NCBI RefSeq assembly: GCF_016863615.1
Contig: NZ_BOPF01000035.1
Location: forward strand, 61,300 to 125,299
Origin: Virgisporangium aliadipatigenens
GTDB taxonomy: Bacteria > Actinomycetota > Actinomycetes > Mycobacteriales > Micromonosporaceae
Direction of reading: 5' to 3'
DNA length: 64,000 bases
The translations under genes were made by a program, and so were the position numbers. Below are positions 8,590-16,013 of this stretch, piece after piece. The first letter of the stretch is position 1. Every line of letters begins with the position of its first letter. Below the pieces are notes generated by a model. It saw nothing but the letters and a program-made list of their open reading frames with translations, searched no databases and was not told the DNA's origin.

Positions 8590-10257
8590 ATGGGGGAGGA
8601 CGAGCGCATGGGCGGATCGGGCCGATCGGCCGGTGAGCCGATCGCGGTCATCGGGATGGGCGTTCGCCTGCCGGGCGCGCACGGTGGGCAGCAGTTGTGG
8701 CAGCTGCTGCTCGCCGGGCGCGACGCGGTGGGCGAGGTGCCGGCGTCCCGCTTCGTCGCCGACACGGTCCACGCCGGCGGTCGGGGCGGGTTCCTCGACG
8801 ACGTCGCGGGCTTCGACGCGGACTTCTTCGGCATCGCCGCCGACGAGGCCGACGCGATGGACCCGCAGCAGCGCCTGCTGCTGATGACGGCCTGGGAGGC
8901 GGTGGAGGACGCCGGGCTGCTGCCGGAACGGTTGGCCGGCAGCCGGACCGGGGTGTTCGTCGCCCTCGGGCACAGCGACTACTGGGACCTGTACGGCCCC
9001 GATCCGTCCACAGTGGACCTCGCGGTGCTCGCCGGCAGCGCCCAGCGCGGGATGGCCGCCGGACGACTGTCGTACGCGCTGGACCTGCACGGCCCCAGCC
9101 TCCTCGTCGACGGCGCCCAGGCCTCGTCGGGCGTGGCCGTACACCTTGCCGTGCGCAGCTTGCGCTGCGGCGACAGCAGCACCGCGATCGTCGGCGCGGC
9201 CAACCTGGTGCTCGCCCCGGCCGGCGCGATCGCGTTCGGCCGGGCCGGGGTGCTGGCCGCGGACGGCAGGTGCAAGTTCGCCGACGCGTCCGCCGACGGC
9301 TTCGTACGCAGCGACGGGGTGGTGTGCGTCGTGCTCAAACCACTCGCGGCGGCGCTCGCCGACGGGGACCCGGTCCGCGCGGTGTTGTGCGGCACCGCTG
9401 TCGCGCAAGACGGGCGCGACAAGCCCGGGATGTTCGCGCCGTCGGTGCGCGGGCAGGTGCGCGCGATGCGGTGGGCCTATGCGGACGCCGGCCTCGAACC
9501 GTCCACTGTGGACTATGTCGAGGCGCACGGCACCGGCACCGGCATCGACGCCGTGGAACTGGCGGCGCTGCGGGAGGTGCTCGCGCCGGGACGCGCCGGG
9601 CGGCCGTGCCTCGTCGGTTCCCTCAAGAGCAACATCGGCCACCCGGAGGCCGCGGCGGGCCTGGCGGGGCTGGCCAAGGCGGTCCTCTGCCTGGAGAACG
9701 GGCTCGTCCCGGTCAGCCTGCACCACACCCGCCCCCGGACCGACGTCGACTGGACGGCGGTGCCCCTGGTGGTGCCGACCACGCCGACGCCGCTGCCCGA
9801 CACCGGCCGGCCGGCCGTCGTCGCCGTCAACGGCCAGGGCATGACCGGCACCGACGTCCACCTCGTCCTGACCGCCGCGCCGCCGACCGCATCGCCGCGG
9901 GACGACGGCGCGCGACGCACCCTGCTGCTGTCGGCCCGTTCACCGCACGGCCTGCGCGCCCTCGCCCGGTCCTGGGCCGACTTCCTCGCCTCCGACGCCG
10001 CGCGCAGTCTGACGCCGCGCGACATCTGCCACACCGCCAACCACCACCGGATCCCGCACGCCCACCGGGCGCACGTCGTCGCGCGCACCCACGACGAATT
10101 CGCCGTGCGGCTGCGCGACATCGCCGCCGGGCACACCACCGCACCGACCGTCCCCCCGCCACCGACCCCCGAACCGGGTGCCCGCCCGGTGTCCCTGCCA
10201 CCCCGCCCGTGGCACACGAGCCGGCACTGGCTCGACGCGGCACCGGTCTCCCGGTAG
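8590..10257 (+). CDS. Freestanding type I PKS ketosynthase, KSQ-like (Cys to Gln), AT domain missing
   Basis: A 555-residue protein whose first ~430 residues are a type I ketosynthase (EPIAVIGMGVRLPGA, MDPQQRLLLMTAWEAVEDAG). The nucleophile motif is VDGAQASSG where VDTACSSS is expected, so the active-site Cys is Gln (Q177). The two catalytic histidines remain (EAHGTGT, H313; LKSNIGH, H351). This is the signature of KSQ domains, which decarboxylate malonyl-type ACP substrates instead of condensing. After the KS comes a KS-AT linker (LLLSARSPHGLRALARSW to VRLRDIAAG), then directly a post-AT tail (PVSLPPRPWHTSRHWLD), so the AT appears to have been cleanly removed. No ACP is present. A good SD (GGGGAGAG) precedes ATG 8590. 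It could generate an acyl starter, act as a chain-length-factor-like partner, or be inactive. Confidence 0.85.
   Translation: MGEDERMGGSGRSAGEPIAVIGMGVRLPGAHGGQQLWQLLLAGRDAVGEVPASRFVADTVHAGGRGGFLDDVAGFDADFFGIAADEADAMDPQQRLLLMTAWEAVEDAGLLPERLAGSRTGVFVALGHSDYWDLYGPDPSTVDLAVLAGSAQRGMAAGRLSYALDLHGPSLLVDGAQASSGVAVHLAVRSLRCGDSSTAIVGAANLVLAPAGAIAFGRAGVLAADGRCKFADASADGFVRSDGVVCVVLKPLAAALADGDPVRAVLCGTAVAQDGRDKPGMFAPSVRGQVRAMRWAYADAGLEPSTVDYVEAHGTGTGIDAVELAALREVLAPGRAGRPCLVGSLKSNIGHPEAAAGLAGLAKAVLCLENGLVPVSLHHTRPRTDVDWTAVPLVVPTTPTPLPDTGRPAVVAVNGQGMTGTDVHLVLTAAPPTASPRDDGARRTLLLSARSPHGLRALARSWADFLASDAARSLTPRDICHTANHHRIPHAHRAHVVARTHDEFAVRLRDIAAGHTTAPTVPPPPTPEPGARPVSLPPRPWHTSRHWLDAAPVSR
9006..9018. repeat. 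Iterated 13-bp palindrome GTCCACAGTGGAC (one of five exact copies)
   Basis: The exact 13-mer occurs here and, in one orientation or the other of its central base, at 9501-9513, 23999-24011, 31528-31540 and 48677-48689. A further 11-bp core (TCCACTGTGGA) lies at 59817-59827. Copies fall both inside genes and in a terminator. A given 11-mer of this kind is expected well below once in 64 kb by chance at even base composition, so the word is over-represented. It may be a highly iterated palindrome of this lineage or the product of a codon-pair habit (Ser/Thr-Val-Asp). Confidence 0.6.
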
Positions 10258-10401
10258 CCGCACCCCGCAGCGTCCCGGCGTGGTCGCCGGTCGCTACCGA
10301 ACACACCCCAGTCGCTCGCCAGCCGTGGCGCGCGTCGCTCTGCCCGCATGTCCGCCGGAGCCTCCACAGAGGACACCCGGCGAACGAACACGAGGAGAGA
10401 G

Positions 10402-11538
10402 ATGCACACGACACACCTGACCGACCTGTCGACCCTGAGCCGCATCGCCAATGTGCGCGGCCTTGACCCGCTGTCGGCCGACCAGGCCTGCCAGCACCTG
10501 CGCGCGATGAACCACAATGCCGACGTGCCGGCGCTCGCCAACGCCCTGCGCGTCCTGACTCCCGGCCTCGACGAGGTGGAGACCTACTCCGTCGACGAGT
10601 GCCTGGCCGCGATGCGGGACCTCGGCATGTTCCTCGGCTCCATCAAGCGGCACGGCACCGAACCGGCCTCGGCTGTGCCGGAGGTCGTCCCGGTGTTACG
10701 CGAACTCGGGCGGCGCACGGAGATGGTGCCCCGCGACACCGTGCACCACTACACCACCTGGAACCCGGTCGGGCACCGGCAGCGCATGTACACCGGCGAC
10801 CCGCAGGAGTCCGTGCTCCAGGAGTCCGTCCGGATGGTCTTCCCGGCCCTGCGCCACGGCCTGGACCTGTGCGACGAACTGTCCGACACCGCGCCGGGCG
10901 AGGACCGGTTCGCGCCACTGCTGGACGCACTGACCACCCGCCTCGGCGCGATGGTCGACTCGATCGACCTCGTGCTGCGCGAGGTGAGCCCGGTCTTCTT
11001 CGCCCGGGTCCTGCGCGCCTACTTCGAGGAGGTGACCCTCGACGGCAAGGTGCTGCTCGGCCCCGCCGCCGCGCAGGTGCCACTGTGGCTGGTCGACCAG
11101 GTCATCTGGGCCTCCGACCTGGGCAGCCCGGACTACGAGGAGTTCATCCGCGACTCGGTGCCCTACAGCCTGCCGCGCTGGCGGCACTACTACGCCCGGT
11201 GGGAGGGCCGACCCTCGGCCGTGAGCCGGCTGCTGGCCGCCTACGGGCCGTCCGGGGTCAACGAGACGCCGGTGCTGCGCCGCGGGGCCGAGTCGCTGTT
11301 CCGGCTGCTGCGTACCGTCGTGGTGTTCCGCGGCCGGCACCTCGGGATCGCCCGCCAGGCGTACCAGGCGGACCTGCGGCTGTATCCGGTCGGCAGCGGC
11401 GGCGCGAGCGTCGAACTGCTGCGCCAGATCATCGACCTGACCCGGCAGAACTCCGGACTGGTCGGCGGCGGGCGGGCGGGGCGGCCGACCGGGACGCCGG
11501 CGGTCCCGCGGCAGCGCGACGGCGGGGTGCGGGTATGA
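10402..11538 (+). CDS. PrnB-family haem enzyme (pyrrolnitrin ring-rearrangement enzyme homologue, indoleamine/tryptophan dioxygenase superfamily)
   Basis: A 378-residue protein that I recognise as a homologue of PrnB, which converts 7-chlorotryptophan to monodechloroaminopyrrolnitrin. Matching blocks include LDPLSADQACQHLRAMNHN, DECLAAMRDLGMFLGSIKRH, HHYTTWNPVGHRQRMYTGDP, LLGPAAAQVPLWLVDQVIW and FRGRHLGIARQAYQ. The His in the last block (H313 with this start) aligns with the proximal haem ligand of PrnB, so haem binding should be intact. The residues beyond ~350 are a low-complexity tail. ATG 10402 is chosen because GAGGAGAG lies directly upstream; the frame is open further 5' but without family similarity. 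The stop overlaps the next ATG. Tryptophan or a substituted tryptophan is the expected substrate. No halogenase is visible in the window. Confidence 0.85.
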   Translation: MHTTHLTDLSTLSRIANVRGLDPLSADQACQHLRAMNHNADVPALANALRVLTPGLDEVETYSVDECLAAMRDLGMFLGSIKRHGTEPASAVPEVVPVLRELGRRTEMVPRDTVHHYTTWNPVGHRQRMYTGDPQESVLQESVRMVFPALRHGLDLCDELSDTAPGEDRFAPLLDALTTRLGAMVDSIDLVLREVSPVFFARVLRAYFEEVTLDGKVLLGPAAAQVPLWLVDQVIWASDLGSPDYEEFIRDSVPYSLPRWRHYYARWEGRPSAVSRLLAAYGPSGVNETPVLRRGAESLFRLLRTVVVFRGRHLGIARQAYQADLRLYPVGSGGASVELLRQIIDLTRQNSGLVGGGRAGRPTGTPAVPRQRDGGVRV

Positions 11539-12812
11539 GGGTCGTCATCGCCGGGGCCGGCATCGGCGGGCTGACTCTCGCGTTGAGCCTGCACGCGGCC
11601 GGGCTGCGCGACGTGCGGCTCCTGGAGGCGGCGCCGCGGATCGACCCCCTCGGCGTCGGTCTCAACATCCTGCCCAGTGCCGTGCGCGAACTGTTCGAAC
11701 TCGGCCTCGGCGACCGGCTCGTCGAGGTCTCGGTGCGCACCGGCGCGCTGTCGTACTACGACCGGCACGGCAACCTCATCTGGACCGAGCCGAGGGGCCT
11801 CGCCGCGGGCTACCGGTGGCCGCAGTTGTCCGTCCATCGTGGACTGTTGCAGTCGGTGCTGCACGACGCCGTGCGGGAACGTCTCGGCGCCGACGCCGTG
11901 CGCACCGACTGCCGGGTCCGCGACCTCACCGTCGGGACGGGTGTGCGGGTGGAGGTCGAGCATTCGTCCGCCGGCGACACCTCCACCGTCGACGCGGACG
12001 TGCTGGTCGGTGCCGACGGGATCCACTCCGCCGTGCGTGGCGTGCTGTATCCGCGGGAGAGCGAGCCGCCCTGGAACGGCCTGCTCGTGTGGCGCGGCGC
12101 GGTGCGGCGCCGGCCGTTCCTCGACGGCAACACGATGATCATCGCGGGTGACGAGCGGCGCCGGGCCGTGGTCTACCCGATGACCGGCCTCGACCCCGCC
12201 GGCACGGTACTGATGAACTGGGCGCTGGCCCGCCCGGCCGGCGAGGAGGAACGCCCGCGCCGCGCCGACTGGAACCGCCCGGTACCGCCGGAGGCGTTCC
12301 TCGACGCCTTCGCCGACCTGAGCTTCGACTGGCTCGACGTGCCGGCGCTGGTCCGCGCGTGCGGCACCGGCCTGGAGTACCCGATGGTGGACCGCGAACC
12401 GCTGCCGCGGTGGTCGTTCGGGCCGGTGACCCTGCTCGGCGACGCCGCCCACGCGATGTACCCGATGGGCTCCAACGGTGCCACCCAGTCCGTGCTCGAC
12501 GCCCGGGTGCTCGCCGCCCACCTGGCCGGCGACCCGGACGTCACCCGGGCGCTGCGCGGCTACGAGCGGGAACGCCGTCCGATCACCACCGCGCTGCAGG
12601 AGGCCGGCCGGCGGATGGGTCCCGAACAGGTGATCACCCTCGCCGCACAGCGCGCACCCGACGGCTTCACGCACGTGCACGACGTCATCCCGGCCGCGGA
12701 ACTGGCCGCGATCTCGCACCGGTACGCACACACCGGGGCGTTCGACGTCGAGACCGTGAACACGCGCCCGTCCTACGATGTGCGGACCGGCCGTGCGGGA
12801 GCGCGACCATGA
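11535..12812 (+). CDS. FAD-dependent aromatic monooxygenase, PhzS-like (copy 2)
   Basis: A 425-residue class A flavin monooxygenase paralogous to the gene at 3353 and exactly as long. It begins MRVVIAGAGIGGLTLALSLH (FAD Rossmann motif), has VGADGIHSAVRGVLYP, and the ribityl motif GDAAHAMYPMGSNGATQSVL. The C-terminal MGPEQVITLAAQRAPDGF and DVIPAAELAAISHRY are typical of the PhzS-like/FAD-hydroxylase subgroup. The ATG overlaps the PrnB-homologue stop (ATGA) and its own stop overlaps the next gene. Two paralogues in one run suggest two sequential or alternative hydroxylations, or an oxidative decarboxylation, on related intermediates. Confidence 0.88.
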   Translation: MRVVIAGAGIGGLTLALSLHAAGLRDVRLLEAAPRIDPLGVGLNILPSAVRELFELGLGDRLVEVSVRTGALSYYDRHGNLIWTEPRGLAAGYRWPQLSVHRGLLQSVLHDAVRERLGADAVRTDCRVRDLTVGTGVRVEVEHSSAGDTSTVDADVLVGADGIHSAVRGVLYPRESEPPWNGLLVWRGAVRRRPFLDGNTMIIAGDERRRAVVYPMTGLDPAGTVLMNWALARPAGEEERPRRADWNRPVPPEAFLDAFADLSFDWLDVPALVRACGTGLEYPMVDREPLPRWSFGPVTLLGDAAHAMYPMGSNGATQSVLDARVLAAHLAGDPDVTRALRGYERERRPITTALQEAGRRMGPEQVITLAAQRAPDGFTHVHDVIPAAELAAISHRYAHTGAFDVETVNTRPSYDVRTGRAGARP

Positions 12813-13444
12813 GAATCGACGTGTTTCTCGACGTCTCCTGTCCCTGGTGCTATATCGCCAAACGGCGCATCGAGGAGGCGCTGCGCCGGATCGCCCCGTT
12901 GACGGTGGAGGTGGTGCGCCACCCGTACCAGATCGACGGCGAACAGCCGCAGCGACCGATGCCGATGCTGCGATGGCTGGCCGGAAAGTACGGCCCCGAG
13001 CGGGCCGCCCGCATGGACACCGCGGTGACCGCCTACGCCGCACGGATGGGGCTGGTGCTGCGCAACCGCGCCGGCCTCGCCGCGAATACCCTCGCCGCGC
13101 ACCGGCTGCTGTGGCTGGCCGGCCGGGAGTACGGCGAGGTGGCGCAGCGGACGCTGGAGGAGTTGCTGTTCGCCGCGTACTTCACCGACGCCGCTGACGT
13201 GTCGCACGCCGGCGTGCTGACGGACCGCGCGACGCGTGCCGGCCTGGCCCCCGGGCGGGTGACGCGGTTCCTCGCCACCGGTGAGGGAACCGAGGACGTG
13301 CGGGCGTTGGTGCGGCGTTCGCGTGCCGCGGTGGCGAAGGTGCCGACCGTTGTCGTGGGCGACTCCGTGCTGGTCGAGGAGTACGACACCGAGCGGATCG
13401 CCGCAGTGGTGCGGGCGTTCGCGGAAAAGGAGACCGTCGCATGA
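12809..13444 (+). CDS. DsbA-family (FrnE / 2-hydroxychromene-2-carboxylate isomerase-like) protein
   Basis: A 211-residue thioredoxin-fold protein with an N-terminal CPWC redox motif (DVFLDVSCPWCYIAKRRIEE), a helical insert and a cis-proline loop (AKVPTVVVGDSVLVEEYD). There is no signal peptide, so it acts in the cytoplasm. Members include FrnE of the frenolicin cluster and glutathione- or mycothiol-dependent isomerases. The CPWC pair favours a thiol-disulfide role over an isomerase role, but both are compatible. It is translationally coupled on both sides (ATGA overlaps) and so belongs to the biosynthetic operon. Confidence 0.8.
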   Translation: MRIDVFLDVSCPWCYIAKRRIEEALRRIAPLTVEVVRHPYQIDGEQPQRPMPMLRWLAGKYGPERAARMDTAVTAYAARMGLVLRNRAGLAANTLAAHRLLWLAGREYGEVAQRTLEELLFAAYFTDAADVSHAGVLTDRATRAGLAPGRVTRFLATGEGTEDVRALVRRSRAAVAKVPTVVVGDSVLVEEYDTERIAAVVRAFAEKETVA

Positions 13445-15015
13445 ACCCGACCCGTCGCACGCTGCTCGGCGGCCTGGCCGCCGGCGGAGCGTTGACCGTC
13501 ACCGGCGCCGTGCCCGCGCAGGCGTCGCCGCCGCTGGTCGAGTCCCCGGTGGTGCGCCCCGGCGACCCGCAGTACCCGGATCTGGCCCGCGGGATCAACC
13601 AGCGCTTCGTCGGCCGCCCCGCCGAGGTCCACGTCGCCGGTGGCACCGGTGACGTGGCGGCGGCCGTCCGGCGGGCGGTACGCACCGGGCGCCGCCCCGC
13701 CGTGCGCTCCGGCGGGCACTGCTTCGAGGACTTCGTCGCCGGTCCCGACGTGGACCTCGTCGTCGACCTGTCGGGGATGGACCGGGTCACGTGGGACGCC
13801 GCGCGCGGCGCGTTCGCCGTCGAGGCCGGCGCCCGGTTGGAGAACGTCTACGAGCGGCTCTTCAAGAGCTGGGGAGTCACGATCCCGGGCGGCTCCTGCC
13901 CGACCGTGGGCGTCGGCGGTCACTTCGCCGGTGGCGGCTACGGACCGCTGAACCGGATGTTCGGGCTGACCGTCGACCACCTCGATGCCGTGGAGGTGGT
14001 GGTGGCCGGCCCGGACGGCGACGTGCGGACGGTGCGCGCCACCCGGGCCGCCGGCGACCCCGCGAACGACCTGTGGTGGGCGCACACCGGTGGTGGCGGC
14101 GGAAACTTCGGGGTGGTCACGAGGTACTGGCTGCGCACCCCGGGCACACCGGCCGTGCCACGGCACGCGCTGCCGACCCCGCCGAGCGAGGTGCTGGTCG
14201 CCACCGTCATCTGGCCATGGCCGGCGCTGGACCGGGACGCGTTCGTCCGGCTGTTGCGCAACTACGGCGGCTGGTACGCCGCGCACAACGCTCCCGGCGG
14301 GCCGGGGACCGAGGTGTACAGCCACTTGGCGACGTTCCACGCCTCGGGCGGGGCGGTCGCGCTCAACGTGCAGGTCGCCGCCGGGGCCGGTGCGGACGCG
14401 ACGCTCGACGGATTCCTGCGCGCGGTCGGCGAAGGCGTCCCCGCGTTCACCGTCACCGAACGCCGCCGGCTGCCGTGGCTGCTCGCCACCCGGTGGAGCG
14501 GTTTCGCGGACCGGCCGTCCGGGCGGCGGATCAAGGGTAAGTCGGCGGTGCACCGCGCCGCGTTGACCGACGGGCAGGCACAGGCCCTGCACCGCGCGCT
14601 GACCCGTCCCGACTATCAGCATCCCGGCAGCGGCGTGCTGATCGCGCCCCACGGCGGCCGGGTGAACGCCGTCGCGTCCGACGCCACGGCCGATCCGCAC
14701 CGTGACGGTGTGCTGATGCTGCTGTACGTCAGCGAATGGACCGACGCGGCGCAGGACGCCACGCACATCGCGTTCCTGCGGAACCTGTATCGCGACGTCT
14801 ACGCCGAGTCCGGCGGGGTGCCTGTCTCCGGCGGCGCCCTCATCAACTACGCCGACGTCGACCTGCGCGACCCCGCGTGGAACACCTCCGGCGTGGCCTG
14901 GCACGAGCTGTACTACCGCGCCAACTATCCACGGTTGCAGCGGGCGAAACGGCGGTGGGATCCGACCGGGACGTTCCGCCACGCGCTCGGCGTCGACAGC
15001 GGCGGGCCGCGGTGA
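13441..15015 (+). CDS. Tat-exported FAD-linked oxidase, berberine-bridge-enzyme type
   Basis: A 524-residue flavoprotein. The N-terminus MNPTRRTLLGGLAAGGALTV followed by AQA is a twin-arginine signal, implying export of the folded, FAD-loaded enzyme. The PP-loop contains RSGGHCFEDF and the later loop contains GSCPTVGVGGHFAGGGYG. The His and Cys in these loops are the residues used for bicovalent FAD attachment in BBE-like oxidases, and the C-terminal YYRANYPRLQRAKRRWDPTG is the standard BBE tail. Such enzymes oxidise alcohols, sugars or alkaloid-like substrates, often as the last step in a pathway. Here a final extracellular oxidation of the product is a reasonable inference. It overlaps its neighbours on both sides. 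Confidence 0.85.
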   Translation: MNPTRRTLLGGLAAGGALTVTGAVPAQASPPLVESPVVRPGDPQYPDLARGINQRFVGRPAEVHVAGGTGDVAAAVRRAVRTGRRPAVRSGGHCFEDFVAGPDVDLVVDLSGMDRVTWDAARGAFAVEAGARLENVYERLFKSWGVTIPGGSCPTVGVGGHFAGGGYGPLNRMFGLTVDHLDAVEVVVAGPDGDVRTVRATRAAGDPANDLWWAHTGGGGGNFGVVTRYWLRTPGTPAVPRHALPTPPSEVLVATVIWPWPALDRDAFVRLLRNYGGWYAAHNAPGGPGTEVYSHLATFHASGGAVALNVQVAAGAGADATLDGFLRAVGEGVPAFTVTERRRLPWLLATRWSGFADRPSGRRIKGKSAVHRAALTDGQAQALHRALTRPDYQHPGSGVLIAPHGGRVNAVASDATADPHRDGVLMLLYVSEWTDAAQDATHIAFLRNLYRDVYAESGGVPVSGGALINYADVDLRDPAWNTSGVAWHELYYRANYPRLQRAKRRWDPTGTFRHALGVDSGGPR

Positions 15016-15129
15016 CCGTTCTCGGGGAAGTCCTCGACGGAGTACGGGCGGACCTGGCCCGGCGGCAGGAGACCGTGCCGCACGCGACGCTGGAGGAACG
15101 GGCGGCACGGCAGCCGGCGGCGCACGACG
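15012..15129 (+). pseudogene. trpC: Truncated indole-3-glycerol-phosphate synthase (N-terminal ~39 codons)
   Basis: The GTG at 15012 overlaps the stop of the oxidase gene (GTGA). The first residues read VTVLGEVLDGVRADLARRQE, followed by TVPHATLEERAARQPAAHD. This is the conserved N-terminus of actinobacterial TrpC (typically 'VL.EI..GVR.DLA.RQ..V....L.ERAA..P.A.D'). Similarity ends at about 15127, where an IS3-type transposase fragment begins, so the catalytic barrel is gone. A trpC coupled to a PrnB homologue suggests that the intact cluster boosted tryptophan supply. The truncation also implies that whatever lay downstream has been lost or moved. Confidence 0.7.
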
Positions 15130-15312
15130 ATGGCCGAGGCGCTCAACGGCACGTTCAAGGCCGAACCGATCCACCGCGGTGGGCCGTGGAAAACGAGGGC
15201 CCAGACCAGATCGCGATCTACGAGTGGATCTCCTGGTACAACAACGCTTGGACTCACACCTCGATCGGTGCCATGCCACCGATCGAGTACGAGCACAGGT
15301 ACTACGCTCACA
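15130..15312 (+). pseudogene. IS3-family transposase (OrfB integrase core) 3' fragment
   Basis: One frame gives MAEALNGTFKAEPIHRGGPW from 15130. A second frame, entered after about 15190, gives DQIAIYEWISWYNNAWTHTS and IGAMPPIEYEHRYYAHT. Together these are the C-terminal part of an IS3-type OrfB integrase (family pattern 'AE..NGTFKAE.I...GPW....EWI.WYN..R.HS..G..PP.E.E'). A frameshift and the missing N-terminal two thirds make it inactive. It abuts the truncated trpC and probably mediated the deletion. Confidence 0.7.
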
Positions 15313-15437
15313 CCATCACCCCGGCGTCGATCGGCGCCACATACCCGGGGAACATCAAAATCGGCAGGGTCGAGTTCGTGGAGGAGTCGCGGCCGGCTCG
15401 GTGGTTGCGCCGTAACGCGCTGAGGCCGGCGTGGTGC

Positions 15438-16013
15438 CTACGGGGCGACTCGGTCGCGGATGCTGTCGAGCACCGCCTCCGCCGCCCACGCGGCTGCGTC
15501 GGCGATGTCACGCCGGTCCATGCCGAACTCGCGGTGAAACGTCACCCAGGTCGCGGCGGAGTCGAGGTGCGAAAGCGCCACGATGACCGCTCTGCGCTGC
15601 GCCGCGTCGAGGGATGGCACCTCGGCATCCAGCAGCCGTTCGAGGTGCACCCGGCCGAGCGACGGCGCCGCGCCGCTCACGCCGCGCATTGCCGCCTCGG
15701 CGACGACGTGCGCGAGCTCCGGTCGCGCGTCGTACCGCTGCATCGCGTCACGGATCGCGAGGGGAATGTCGAAGATCGAGTGCGACTCCTCGCGGACGAA
15801 CACCGTCGCCTCGATCCACCTTGCAGTCGCCAGCAGCAGATCGACCCGCGTGGGGTAGTTGCGGAAGACCGTGCGCTCGGCGATTCCGGCCCGGCGCGCG
15901 ATGAGCCGGAACGACACGTCGTCGCTGCCTACTTCCTCGATCAGTTCGGCGTAGGCGGCGAGGATCGCCGCTTGCGTGCCGCCCAACGCCGGGACGGCCG
16001 TCGACCCGGTCAC
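15438..16013 (-). CDS. TetR/AcrR-family regulator (second of a tandem pair)
   Basis: A 191-residue protein with an N-terminal TetR HTH (VSFRLIARRAGIAERTVFRNY) followed by a helical ligand-binding domain. The GTG at 16013 overlaps the stop of the TetR gene upstream (GTGA), so the pair is co-translated. The two proteins share the same layout (R/S-F/Y-R-L-I/A... RTV/IxRxYPTR) and look like an old duplication. The permease and urea transporter genes lie upstream on the same strand and are natural regulatory targets; this is positional inference. Confidence 0.8.
   Translation of the reverse strand: MTGSTAVPALGGTQAAILAAYAELIEEVGSDDVSFRLIARRAGIAERTVFRNYPTRVDLLLATARWIEATVFVREESHSIFDIPLAIRDAMQRYDARPELAHVVAEAAMRGVSGAAPSLGRVHLERLLDAEVPSLDAAQRRAVIVALSHLDSAATWVTFHREFGMDRRDIADAAAWAAEAVLDSIRDRVAP

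Noticed and set aside
7603..9861. Long minus-strand open frame opposite NmrA and KS genes (752 codons)
   Set aside because: Low-complexity Arg/Gly/Val sequence; the plus strand carries clear, motif-rich proteins.
8590..10257. Reading the ketosynthase as an active condensing enzyme
   Set aside because: The nucleophilic Cys is replaced by Gln in VDGAQASSG, so Claisen condensation by the normal mechanism is not possible.
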